Shown here one piece after another: positions 48,421 through 60,604 of a stretch of 64,000 bases of DNA (the stretch's first letter is position 1; the number at the start of each line of letters is the position of its first letter). The translations under genes and the position numbers were made by a program. Source of the stretch: Cacajao melanocephalus (taxonomy: Eukaryota; Chordata; Mammalia; Primates; Pitheciidae); contig CAUYLG010038249.1 of NCBI GenBank assembly GCA_963573385.1, forward strand, positions 1-64,000, read 5' to 3'. The notes below the pieces were generated by a model. The model did no database searches. It saw only the letters and a list, made by a program, of their open reading frames with translations, and had not been told where the DNA came from.

Positions 48421-48569
48421 ACCCCATCTCCATGGTGTCCTGTAAATGTGCAAAGAGAAGCCAGCAAGGTCAATAAATTTAAAGTTCTGTGGTAGGACCC
48501 ACCCCTAGTTCCTATATTGTAACAGTGATATCTGGCGTAAAATGGACTATGGAATAATAAAACCCAAAT

Positions 48570-48740
48570 ATTTCTGTGTGTGGAAATCTGAGGTCTGATA
48601 AAGGCTTGGGTTATATAGTCCCAGGTACACATTAAAAGGCCATGGACAAATCACTTAATGGACTTCAATTGCCTCATTAAAGAGAGAGAATGAAAATACC
48701 TAACTGATATAAAGTGTGAGTATCCAGGAAGGTGATGAAT
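48570..48740 (+). mobile_element. MIR fragment
   Basis: 'ggacaaatcacttaatggac' and 'tcaattgcctcattaaagag' match the MIR core. Confidence 0.65.
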
Positions 48741-49675
48741 TTGGTGTTGTCTGAGTTACATACCAGAAAAATCACTGAAACACAATTAACATAGTGAATG
48801 GTACTAAAAGTATTAAAATAGTGTGGTGTTCTGGGCTATGGCTGGCTGGTTGACTATGTTTACAGCTTGGTTTGAAAAGTCACAGTTCAATCTTTTGTAT
48901 GTTTTTGTCGGCTCAGAAATGAAGGCAAGAGGACCTTCCCTCTTATATTTCTCCTTCCATAGGTAAAGATATAATTGGCCCAGCCATGAAAGTCAACAGA
49001 ACCCGAAATGTCAGTTGATAGCCAGGTCTCAACTTTATTCTGAACCAACTTTGCCTGTAGTTTTTATCATATCCATAAATGGAATAGACATTTAGGGCTC
49101 ATTGGTAAGTCTCTTGTTTATACCTATAACTAGAGGCTGCATAAGGAGACACCTGGTTCCGACAGTATACATGAAATTTCTGCAGAGTATATGGGAAGCT
49201 GAATGAATGGACTAGGTTACATACACCACTAAGCTCAGAGTGATTTTTGCCAGAAAAACATAAATTTCCTTCTATATAGACAGCAGCAGAGTGTTTCAAG
49301 TTATATAGCTAGTTCTCTGGAAGGGTTTGAAAATAAACAACAGGGGATTCAGTTAAAGGTAAAAAAGATTTAACCATCCTTTTAAATCCAGCTCAAAATT
49401 AAGAGCAGAGAAAGGTGGAAAATGGAAAGAAACATACAAAGATCATATATATTTTGATTATATTGATATTGAGGAAAGTGCAAATTTGGGATATGGAGAA
49501 GCATTATGAGTAAGCAGGGGGTCATGTGATCTGGAGCCAAAGTGCCCAGGATGGTAGAGTAGGAGGAGTTAATGGGTGTGAGGCCATCGAGGCCTCAGTG
49601 AAATCATCTGGTGTTCTGGGCTGGTGTGTGTTCCATTAGGGGCCTGTAATGACTGCTATAAAGCTCAGTCATACT
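48741..49675. other. Unique sequence
   Basis: No gene or repeat recognised. Confidence 0.5.
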
Positions 49676-49770
49676 GATCAGTTGTTCTCAATGTTGGCTG
49701 TACACTGTCATCACCTGGGAGCTTCAGAATTACTGTTGCCTGAGCTTTTCTCCTTGCAGGGCATTTTAGA
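49676..49770 (+). mobile_element. MER5-like DNA-transposon remnant
   Basis: 'gttctcaatgttggctgtac..tcatcacctgggagctt' resembles hAT-type MER5 elements. Confidence 0.45.
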
Positions 49771-51329
49771 CGTTAGGATCTCCCTAGCATCTCTTGAAAG
49801 TAACCCCTTGGTTGGGTTCCTCGCAGTGGATTTCTGTGAGTGCCACATAGCCTCTGTTTTAAGGCAGAATAGCCCAAGTATACCTTTCAAACCTTTCAAA
49901 CTGGAAGATGCGTTGAACCTTTTTTCCAGCAGCTATGGGAGGCAATTGACTCTGTTTCTTTGCAGTGGCTTACTAATTTTCAATTGGTTGCAAACATGCT
50001 TTCGCATTTGGTAAAGCTCAAATCATCAGTTTCACAGGATGTGGAGAAACTTAATTTTATTATTTAGATTGTCCTTTTGTACTCAATAACTGATTCTATA
50101 GAAAATTGTCTTAATTTTCCAAAAACAAATTTGAGAGTTTGAGTCAGTTTGTATATTTGTACATACATATTCTTCTCTTTATTTAGAACTTACTATTTCT
50201 TATCAAACGAAGTTACTTTCAGTCCTTTAGTCACGGAAGAGTCTCGGTATTCAAGTTCTAAAGTGTCTTTCAAGTGAAGAGTGCTTTAGAAGAGAGCTAT
50301 GGCTTTCATTCGTGTTATGGGGTGCCTAGCACTTTGCAATACTTAATACAAATGGAACTATAATAGCTGTTTTGTACTCATTATGCAATAAAGGCGCAGC
50401 TTATCACTGAACACACCATGCAGTTAATGCTTCATAATTCTAGTTTCAGTATCTAACAGCTACCAGCCAGAATGTGACCCGACCTGACCTTTTTTGTTGA
50501 TGTAAAGTGATACAAACTGATGAGTCCACACAGAAGGCCCTTTTGGTAACAGCTGTTGGCTATTGTCTAGTACCCTGGGACAAAGAAAACAGGCTTTTCC
50601 TGAAGCCAGAGAGAACTGGAGGAGCACAGGAACTTGGGACGAGATGGCATCTATGGAGATTATGGGATTCTTTCCCTGGAAGCCCCTTGGCTTTGAATGT
50701 GCCCCCGTCTGCTCAGGCCTAGGTGACTTTGGGATATCCCAGCCTCTGGACTTTCCTCACTCCTTTCTGAGGTCGCAGAGTGACTTAACATCTACTTAGA
50801 GATTCTATTTTTTTCCCAGGGCTCCAGCCTCATGGGGGTCCAGGTAACCATTAAAACTGTGCTTTACTGATTATTATGTCAAAAACATTCAAAAAAGCTT
50901 TGGAAATCACTTTCCCATCACCAACACTATTGATTTTCCACTATTGATAGATTTTTTTTTTAAAGGACATTTGCATGTAAATTGAGGAGGTAGGCAGACC
51001 ATTATTTACATTTATATTAGCAGGGTGCTTATTGCCATTAATTATTTATTGTTTTTGGTTCGCCTGAAAGGTGGGTTCTCTGGTCTCCATTTCCAACTGG
51101 TACAGGTTTCTAAGGAGAGCATGTTGCCAAATCCAAGTCAGGTTGGGCTTCAGTGACTCATCTAAGCATGGGGGCAGGGCCTTCTCACACAGGCCAGGAA
51201 ATCAGCTCCTTACTGAATGAATTTCTACGTAGGTAGTCTTTTGGGAAAATACTCACCAGCATTTTGAGATTTCATTCAGTGTTATTATGGAAACTTTTTG
51301 GTTCATTTGTTGCTAGCTTGTTTGGTTAA
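49771..51329. other. Unique AT-rich sequence
   Basis: No exon recognised. The stretch 50,960-51,060 is AT-rich, non-repetitive and free of obvious decay, but nothing more can be said. Confidence 0.45.
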
Positions 51330-51700
51330 CTTTTACTATGGAAATTTTCAAGCATTCACAGAAGCAGAGAGAACAGTATGGTGAGAACAGGCACTCACGT
51401 CCACTTTCAGCAATGAGCAACGTTTTGCCAATTTCATCCATTCTACCAACCACTGGTTTTCTTTTGGATTTTTGTTTGCTGAAATATTTTAAAGAAAATC
51501 ATAGATAGCAGGGACATATTGCCTATAAATGCTTCAGAGAACAGATAAGGACCTTAAAAAAACAGAATCATAACACCATTATCACTCCTAATGAAATTAA
51601 CACAATTATTTAGTCTAATTTAATTTAATGGCCTCTCATCCTATTCATGATTTTAAAATGTCTACTTTTATTTAGTTTCTTTGAATCAGTATCCAATATT
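51330..51700 (+). mobile_element. Ancient interspersed repeat, family unassigned
   Basis: 'attttcaagcattcacagaa', 'acagataaggaccttaaaaa', 'taacaccattatcactccta' occur in the order typical of a common old mammalian repeat. Confidence 0.5.
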
Positions 51701-52006
51701 TGTGCCTGTTTTATTTCAAGCCCTTCAGTCTGGTAATAATGACTGAGGAGCAGTTATGGGCCAGGAGCAGAGGCAACACAGATGGATAGAATCTAGTCCC
51801 TGAACTGGATGTGTTCACAGTCTTGCAGAGAAGACAGACATAACAAAAAGTACTTTAATGTGTATGATGCAATGAAGGCGATCACCAAGTTGTACATCTC
51901 AGGCAGCTGGCACACAGGTAGAGGGTCGTGGAGGAAGCTGCAGGGGTGACCACAGGACATTTCAAGTTCCAGTAGCTAACACTTATGAGCAATTGTTATG
52001 TGCCAG

Positions 52007-52359
52007 TGTATTAATCCATTTTCACGTTGTTAATAAAGACATATCAGACACTGGGTAATTTATAAAGCAAAAGAGTTTTAATGGATTCACACAGTTTCAT
52101 GTGTCTGGGAAGGCCTCACAATTATGGTGGAAGGCAAAAGGCACATCTTACATGGCGGCTGGCAAGAGAGAGTAAAAACCAAGTGAAAGGAGTTTCCCCT
52201 TATAAAACCATCAGATCTTGTGAGACTTATGAAAACAGTATTGAGGAAGCTGCCCCATGATTCAATTATCTCGCACCAGGTCCCTACCACAACACATGGG
52301 AATTATATGAACTACAATTCAAGATGAGATTTGAGTGGTGACACAGCCATGTCATATCA
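52007..52359 (-). mobile_element. MaLR LTR (THE1/MST type)
   Basis: Complete solitary LTR: the minus strand starts TGATAT and ends with the ..AATACA terminus. Flanked by GCCAG (52002-52006) and ACCAG (52360-52364), a 5-bp near-match target-site duplication. Confidence 0.92.
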
Positions 52360-52364
52360 ACCAG

Positions 52365-53040
52365 GGACTGTTTCAAGTATGTCTTAACACATTAAGTCCA
52401 CTCAACAATTGCACAAAGTAGACATGACTATTATACCTAGCCTACAGATTGAAGTACAGATTGGTTACATAATATAATGATTGAAAGGCAAGTAGGAGTT
52501 TGACAGGTAGCAAACTGGAGCAGGATATTTGGCGGCGGAAATTCCATAAGGAAAGAACACAATGTGGAGGTTCACAGTGTCTGATGTGTGTCCCAGCCAG
52601 AGATGGGGGTGGGGGCAGGGCCATGAGGGGAGGGGATACTAGGAAGATGGGCTGATTGGCAGGTAGGAATGCTTTATAAAGGAGGCAAAGGAGTCTGGGC
52701 TCTTTTCTTTTAGGAAATGGGGTATCACTGAAACTTTTAAAAAAGACAGTGATAAAATTGCATTTGTATTTTGGAAATAAAAATCTGCTGGCCCAGTGAA
52801 AAATAAGGTGGGGTAGGGATTGCCCGAGAAATCTCTGGGAAAGAGACTAGCAGTGGATAAGCCAGGGAAGAAACAAGATCTATTCTACACTGATTTTTTT
52901 CCTAAGGGTTCTTAGGACATTCTTTTATTACTGTAAAAAGTAATACACATTCTTGTAGAAAATTTGGAAAAGACATATAAAAGAAAAAAAATGTCCTCCC
53001 AGAAGATGCATTTGCTAAGATTTTGGTATCTTTCCTTTCA
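52365..53040. other. Unique sequence
   Basis: No gene recognised. Confidence 0.5.
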
Positions 53041-53044
53041 GTTT

Positions 53045-53058
53045 TACACACACGTGCA

Positions 53059-53092
<34 letters not shown>

Positions 53093-53117
53093 CTCTCTCT
53101 CTTTCTCACACACACAT
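53045..53117. repeat. (CA)n(CT)n microsatellite
   Basis: About fourteen CA units followed by CT units and a second short CA run. Confidence 0.95.
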
Positions 53118-53129
53118 TTTCTTTTTCTA

Positions 53130-54286
53130 AAGTTTGAATCCTTATTATATATTGTTTTGAATCCTGCCTCTTTCACTTAATATAATGCCTTAATATTTTC
53201 AGTGTCATTAGATATTCAAAAACATGACTTTGAATGAACATATTATTCCATTATCTGGTTAAAGTGATTACATCACCATCTATTAATTATTCTCCTATTT
53301 TTGGACACTCAGTTTCCTTTTTCTTTGCATTTCAGAGAGTAAACTTTGCTTACATTTATACAAAACTTCTATACCTATGTCAGAATCAAAATTCTTGATT
53401 ACCAAGGGCTTTAACTAATGCAATTACTGAAGTTTTCCACTGAAACCATCCTCTCATGCCCAATTGCAACAAGCTGGTAGCCACAAAGAGAGGAGACATT
53501 GAACTTCAAGAAGCTGATGTGCAGTCTGGACTTGCAGCTTCAACCTCCATCCACCATAGTGCATTTTGGATAACAGCTCACTAAGTATATAGGTTGACTT
53601 GGCTTTGACCTGGGTTTGTAAGTCAGGTTAACACTTACGCTGTTACTGCCGCCATCAGGAAAACTTTCTTTTTCCTTCTGGATACTGTTCATTTGACTCA
53701 ATAGCCACCATTTAAAACTATCAATAGCCATTTCCATAACACAAATCTCTGATACTGAGAGCCTAAAAAGAAGCGGAAGTTTTCTCAGCTGCTGAAAGTA
53801 GATGCTATTAAGTGGGAAACATTCTAAATACTCAAACGTTCACTTGGATGCCTCTGAGGACCTCATTATAGTAAGTTCACCTATTGTCCCCATTTTTTAC
53901 CATACCTCTATATCAATCATTTGAATTCTTTCAAAGAATGCCACAGTTAGGTTACTTGGGAAGCCAGATATAAAAGGCAATTTGTCCATGTTTATGTGTA
54001 ATCTTATCAGACCATATATAACGGAAGGATAGGAATTAGAGGTAATGGATCAAATCAATTATTTACTTCCCCCCCAAAGTAATACGATAAGCCAGAAACA
54101 TGGTGTGAAAATACAGGGAATTTAGTTGTTGGTGCTTCTGATTAAAAACGGAGAAGAAAAAAAGAAAACAATACAACAGAGAAGTGCGTGTGTTACCAAC
54201 AAAATGTATTTTCAGTAGCTGATTTTGAGGTGCCCAAATTTTGCTGTTTAGATTCAATGGATTTTTAGTACTGAAAGTCAGAGGTA
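53130..54286. other. AT-rich sequence with an old L1-like fragment
   Basis: 53,150-53,340 resembles old L1/L2 sequence ('gcctctttcacttaatataa'); the remainder is unique, with no gene. Confidence 0.4.
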
Positions 54287-54482
54287 GGCAGGTGTGGTGT
54301 TTCACACCTGTCATCCTGGCACTTTGGGTGGCTGAGGCAAGAGAATTGCTTGAGGCCAGGGATTCGAGACCAGCCCGGGCAACATCGTGAAACCCCATCT
54401 CTACAAAAATTTTTTAAAAATTAGCCAGGCATGGTAGCATGCCTATACTCCAGCCTGGATGACAGAGAAAGGACCTGTCTAG
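54287..54482 (+). mobile_element. Old Alu with internal deletion (only Alu in the right half)
   Basis: 'ggcaggtgtggtgtttcac' to 'gcctatactccagcctgg'; lacks most of the right monomer start and a clean A-tail. Confidence 0.88.
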
Positions 54483-56187
54483 AAGCAAACAAAACAAAAA
54501 GTTAGTGGTTTATTAATTTGTCTACTTCAAGAAGCAACCATCATGTATCACTTGAAGGCTGGCCACACCTGAACAAGGTATGTGTACCACAAGAATCCAT
54601 GGCTACCAGCATCCGGACAGGCCCCTGTGAGATAGAAGGTAGGCAACTCTGCTCAAAGGAGAGTACCACGATCCTTGGAAACTCATCTCAACAGAGCCAG
54701 ACACGGGTGTTTCTGTGAAGGATGTTTGGAAAAAGCCACATTTCCTCACCTCCCACAGGAGAATTAAAAGGACTTTTCTTGAAGAGTTGGACAGGATTTT
54801 GTTGAGGACAGTGAGCTGACACTGAAGATTTCAAGTTCCTGTTTAGATTTTAAGAAGCATCATCATTCTCAGGTGTCTACCTTGGAATTCTTTTTCAGAC
54901 ATCTCTGCAGTGATAGGTCATGGGTACATGGTAGGCATTTATGAATTGTCTGTTTTTACTGCAAATTTAGTAAAAAATTCTTTACAATGTGTTAAGAAAT
55001 TATATATATGAAGGTATGAAAAATAGAATATTGAAAAAACAAAACAAATCCCTGAAAAAATTCCCATAATTCTGTTATGCAAAGAAAGCCTTTATTAATT
55101 TCTATTTGTCTTTTTCAGGCTTTGTTGTTTTTATATATAGGTACAATATAGTACTTAAGACTATAATCTCTTTAAAATCAGGTGAATCTCAACTTGAGTA
55201 CCTGTTCTCCTACCTAGCTTCTATGTGAACATAGATAAATAACTTAGCCTTGCTGAGTCTCTGTTCTTATATGAAATGGAGATAAAAACATCTATATTAT
55301 ATGGTAATTATAAGAATTAAATGAGCTTACACGTGAAAATTGTTATTATGTTTAGCAGGGTGGCTAATTAACACTGTGACTTTTTATTAGAGCTGTGATT
55401 TTTGCATTCAACCTTATAACCTATTTTCTAGATTAGCATACACTTAACATAATTATTTTTGCCAAGTGCATAATATTCTATCACATATTTTACTAAGTTG
55501 TTATAATTTAGCATATTTTGTTTCTTTAGAAACCTATACTGTTTAAAAAATTCTTCACTCTAGAAAATATTATTAAAAGTACAGAATAGCAATAGAGATA
55601 AAAGAAAAATGATATAAAAATAGAGAAAAAATCCACTAATATGCACAATCTAAAATATGCCAAGTTTTTTCAGTTTATTAAATTCCTTTCACTTATTAAA
55701 TTTTTATCCATGGAAAATTATTGCAAATTGAAAGAATGGCAAGCTGGTTGTGAAGATCTTGTCACATGGCTGAGGGAACACTTGCCAGCAATCAATGCAA
55801 AAGCAAATACACACTTTCAGAGTGCTTTAGTTAGAAGCAGTCAAAACTAACACATCAAATCGCTGGGAAGTAATTAAGTGGAAAACAGCGTTATAGATGG
55901 GTCAGAAAATAGACGATTCAAGGTTGGAGTGATTAGAGATTCTGTGGACATAATATCTAAGTTGAACTTTTAAAAGACAGAATCAGGATTTTCGAGAGGA
56001 GCAGAGGAGCTTTCCTGCTATGGACAAGTGTGGCGGAGGGTGAAAATAATATGAGAAAAGGAAGGGGGTGCACAATGAGTGTGTTTGTGTTTGTTTGTGT
56101 TTATGTGTATGTGTGTGTATATGTGTTACAATCAAAATACTGGCCTCATTAAAGTGGAAAGTACTTGTGGAGCTGTTTGAGGCAATT
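54483..56187. other. Unique AT-rich sequence
   Basis: No gene recognised. A (GT)n-rich stretch lies at about 56,080-56,127. Confidence 0.5.
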
Positions 56188-56615
56188 CTCTTATTGCTGT
56201 AAAGAAATATCTGCAACTGGGTGATGTATAAAGAAAAGAGGCTTAATTGGCTCACGATTCTGCAGGCTAGACAGAAAGCATGATGCTGGCACCGGCCTGA
56301 GGCTTCTGGGGAGGCCTCAGGAAACTCACAATCACGACGGAAGGTGAAGGGGGCGTGAGCATGTCATATGGCCAGAGCAGGAGCAGGAGAGGGAGAGAGG
56401 GGAGGTGCCACACACTTTTAAACAACCAGATCTTGTGAAAACTCACTCACTCTCATGAGAACAGTACCAGAGGGATGGTGCTAAACCATTCATGAGAAAT
56501 CCACTCCCATGATCTAATCACCTTCCAGCAGGCTCCACTTCCAACACTGAGGAGTACATTGCAACATGAGATTTATGAGATTTGATGGGGACACAGATCC
56601 AGACCATATTAGGAG
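56188..56615 (-). mobile_element. MaLR LTR (MST/MLT1 type)
   Basis: 'attgctgtaaagaaatatct', 'gattctgcaggctagacaga', 'cagatcttgtgaaaactcac', 'ggggacacagatccagacca': reverse complement of an MaLR LTR. Confidence 0.88.
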
Positions 56616-57872
56616 CAGAAGGAAATATATATATAGCTTGAAAAAAGAGATTTGAGTGTGAAGAAGGGAAATTGGTTAAATAGGATTGTAAATTTTTAAG
56701 TGAGCACGTGCTAAGAGAAACCATTGGTGAGAATCACTATATAAACTTATGTTCTCCCTGTAGTGAGGAAAACTGTAATATGAGGGATTACATCAGAGAA
56801 TCAATCCTGAACAGCACACTGCTGAGACTTCTTTAATGGAAACATATGGCCACTGACTTCCATAAACCTTGGGCTTAAAGCTCTTCCTCTATTGTTGCCC
56901 TCAATGACCAGTATGCTCTGGAAGAGACAGGTCCTCCACATCCCATCCCATGTCACTCACTTCTGAATCCCATGCTGTGCAAATGCATTTCATTTGGAGA
57001 ACCTGCATCACAAGGAAGAATTTAGGTCTTTAGCCATAAAGAAGTCAGGGATTCCAAATTTTCTGAACTAAATGTGTAGGAAATTACCAAAATATAGAAA
57101 GGTGGTTCAAAAATGTTTTGTACCTGCTAAAGTAACAAATGTCTGCTCCCAGGTTTTATGAGGGAGGAGGGTTTTGGTTAACCATAAGCATCTTTTTTAC
57201 TTTCTTACACGAGAGAATCCAATAATGTCACCTCTTGAGTTTACAGTGGAGAAAAAAGTTCTTACTGGCTTTCTGGTTCTATGAACTATCTGAACTCTTG
57301 ACTATGTGACAACCAAGGTAATGGAGCTTTGTATATATTGAAGGACCCCAAATAAAGGAGCTCATGCCATTGTGATTTAAGAGACATGTAATGAGTACCT
57401 GCATAGGTAGCAGAACCTAGGGGAGGGATTGAGATTCCTTTAACCTTCCCAATTTCATACTCTTTTCATGGTCCTGTTGCCAGTCAACTTTTGACCTCCA
57501 CATTAACAAACAGCTCCTGCATCTCAGTGACTTTCATTCATACCGGTTGATTTGTTACTCACCACTATGGGATACATGCTGAAGGATGGTATGAGGCTAA
57601 AAGCAAGGAATTATGGCCTAAGATGGAAAGATTTTAGTTTATTTTTTTATTTTTTTTTTTAGCATCGACACCATGCTACTGCTACATGTCATTCTTGCAG
57701 TCATCTGAACTCTTGATTCCCACTGTCCATGCTTTCCTGCCTCTCTTCCGTCCTTTGGTATTCGTCCCGGTTTGGACCACATGGCAAGTATAACCCAGTG
57801 GTTTCACACCTAGAACCTTTATAGAGAGAAGTTGTCTCACTGCTTGTGTGATTTCCTCAAAAAATTCTTTTC
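56616..57872. other. Unique sequence
   Basis: No gene recognised. Confidence 0.5.
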
Positions 57873-58110
57873 TAATAAAATTTTAGTTTTAATTGACAAA
57901 TAATAATTGTATATATTTATGGGGTAAAATGTGATGTTTTGATATATGTTTACATTGTGGGATGATTACAATCAAGCTAATTAACACATCAATCACCTCA
58001 CATACTTATTTTTTTGTGTGTGGTGAAAATGTTTAAAGCCTCTTTTAGCAATTTTGAAATATACAATACATTATTATTAACTGGAGTTAGCTCAAAGAAA
58101 TTCTTTAGGT
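57873..58110 (-). mobile_element. L1 3'-end fragment (older subfamily)
   Basis: 'aattgacaaataataattgt', 'aagctaattaacacatcaat', 'cacctcacatacttattttt': L1MA/PB-like 3' UTR on the minus strand. Confidence 0.8.
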
Positions 58111-58127
58111 TCCTTCTACCCCATCTG

Positions 58128-58305
58128 TTATGCTCCAAATTGTGCCCCCTCCAAAGTTATATGTTGAAGCCCTAACCCCTAGTGCAACTGTATTTGGAGA
58201 AGGCGTAATTACCTTTAAAGAGGTAAAGTGAAATTAGGTCACAAAGGTGGAGTCCTAGTTCAATAGGACTGGTGTCCTTATAAGAAGAGGAAGAGACACC
58301 AGGGT
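58128..58305 (+). mobile_element. MLT1-type LTR fragment
   Basis: 'atgttgaagccctaacccct', 'tgtatttggagaaggcgtaa', 'actggtgtccttataagaag'. Confidence 0.82.
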
Positions 58306-60223
58306 TTTTTCCTTTCTAACACAGAACTTTGTTATCCTCCCTCTTTGTTATTCACTTATTTTTAAAACAAATATCGGGAACCAGCAGAGGGGAGCTCATG
58401 TCATCTGGGAGTCTGGGGCCAGGGGAGCACATTATTCTGTTTCTGATTTTCCCCCTTTCTCCTTATGTTCTAAACCTTATAAATTCTTAAAATCTCCACA
58501 TTTCTTCAGTTTCCTTCTTCATGGGAGCAGCGGCAACACTCTCTTATGTGTGCTCTGAGTTCAGGGGTGGGAGATGGGATTCAGATGAGGCTGTTTATGA
58601 GAATCTACTGTTTATAAGTTCAGGGTTTATAAGTTATCTTTTTCTGTATATGTATGGTGACTTGAAACATTTAAACTAAAATTCTACCTAGAGCATACAA
58701 TGCTTTGAATTATATCAATTTTTGTGGGCACATGAGAGAATTCTTCTCTTATGCTTGGGAACAAGAAATAATTCTAGACTAACATCTAAATGCTCATCAT
58801 TTTCTCTCCACATTAGAAAAATTTACACAGGTTAATACCCATATTCATGTCAAGTCTCTTTTTTTGTGTTATTTTTCTCTTTCTATAACCGAGGACATTT
58901 TCCTCTGCATTTCATAGCTTGTATAGCTAAAAAGTAATTCCTTTCAATTGATTCAACTAGAAGGCTGAAAGTCATAATTATATTACCACAGAGATCATTA
59001 AAAATACATACAACTGAATAACAACAATGAAAACACCCTTTGGCTGTATTTTTCTTTGTTCTTTATCCACAGAGGAAATAAATTCCAAGTACCTAATTTT
59101 GAAGGGTGAAGTTGGCTAGCCTTAGGGCTAAAACTTATGGTAGAGATTACATTTGCTAGAAAGCCAAGCAATTGACTGTGTACTTGTTGTAAATTAACAT
59201 GCTCTTTGTATAAAGATAAATTCACCAATCTGTGCCTTTAGTATCATCCCCATACTGTGTTTGTGTGTGTGTGTATGTGTGCATGTATGTAGTGTCTTTG
59301 GTGCCAATAAAACCATAAGAAAAAATAAAAGTTTACAAATCTCACAAAAGGTAAATCTACAGGGAATTGTGGGTTCTGTATTAACGACTTTCCTAGATAA
59401 ACATTGCTTCTTAGGTAGTTGTATTAGCATTAAAATAAGAGTCAATTTCTTCACCAAGGCATTTATTTTACTTTAATTTTCTGTGGTTTCAGTGTACCAG
59501 GATGCCTTTGGAAAAAAAAAAAGGTAGTTAAATTACAGAAGCTAATAAATTTCTGTTTAGTTTTTATTTAAATTCCTTCAAGACTTAATCCTTTAGATCC
59601 ATTATGGATCTAAATCAGATACAATGTATATCAGATACAATGTTATTTTCTAAGAGGGTTTTTTTTCAGTGGAAATCTTTCACCTCTATTTGTCATAATT
59701 GCTTATGTTGTTTGATCTTTGTAATGGGCAAAATCCAAGTGAGGACACTCCCAATCGTCAAAACATCAAACATTCTTGATAAAAGTGGTAAAATAGGATT
59801 CGTGACTCATAAATTTTGGGGCAAATATGAGCTTTCAAAGTATGAATCCAGGGGCTGCTCCTTGTCAGAGGGCAGAACTATCGTTGGTGGGTGGGAGGAG
59901 GTGCACGGCAGAGATTTGAACACATGGGATCACTCACTTTTTGGATTATCATCAGATGCGCCCACATCCCTAGCTGATCGCTCTCTGTCCCGTTCCTTCA
60001 AGTCTGCATTGTGGATCAGCGTGAGCACTGCACACACCTGGGCACTGACTCAGCTTCTATGTTGGTGAAGGGGGAGCAACCCAGAGTTAGCATTTGGCTA
60101 GAAAAACAAAGTTTAAACGTTGTGTTCTTACGCAGTGTAGTCAGAGCAGAAATGTCATGTTATTTACAGTTTAGGTTCTACTTATCATGCAGAATCACTG
60201 GTTTATATAACAGGACTATGCAC
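58306..60223. other. Unique AT-rich sequence
   Basis: No gene recognised. (GT)n-like tract at 59,258-59,285; a 16-bp-period tandem duplication of atcagatacaatgt at 59,614-59,643. A 154-codon open frame at 59,604-60,068 has no recognisable domain. Confidence 0.5.
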
Positions 60224-60604
60224 AGACTGAATTGTATCCATAACACAAATACCTATGTTGAAGCTTTAACCTCCAATGGGACTGTTTTTGGAGACGGGAC
60301 CTTTAAAGTGGCAATTAAGTTTCAATGGGATCAAATGGTGGGGTCTTAATTCAATGGGGCTGGTGTTTAAAGAAGAAGAAAGTGAAGAAGAGAAAGATAG
60401 TGAAGAGTGAAGAGAAGAAAGCCTTTACACAAACAGAGAAAAGGCAGTGTGAGAACACAGCAAAATGTGCCATCTGCAAGCCAACGAGAGGGGCCTCAGG
60501 AGAAGCCAATCCTTGAACTTCTAACCTTCAGCATTATGAGAAATGAACTTCTGTTGTGTAAGCCACCCAGTCTGTGGTGTTTTATGGCAGCCCTAGCAGA
60601 CCAA
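60224..60604 (+). mobile_element. MLT1-type LTR, near complete
   Basis: 'ttgtatccataacacaaata', 'ttttggagacgggaccttta', purine-rich centre at about 60,372-60,420, then 'taagccacccagtctgtggt' and 'gcagccctagcagaccaata'. Confidence 0.85.

Noticed and set aside
49649..50014. 121-codon open frame
   Set aside because: Begins in a decayed transposon remnant; composition not protein-like and no domain recognised.
59604..60068. 154-codon open frame, the longest in the right half outside repeats
   Set aside because: No similarity I recognise, no promoter or splice signals; chance length in AT-rich DNA is plausible. A search in other primates would settle it.
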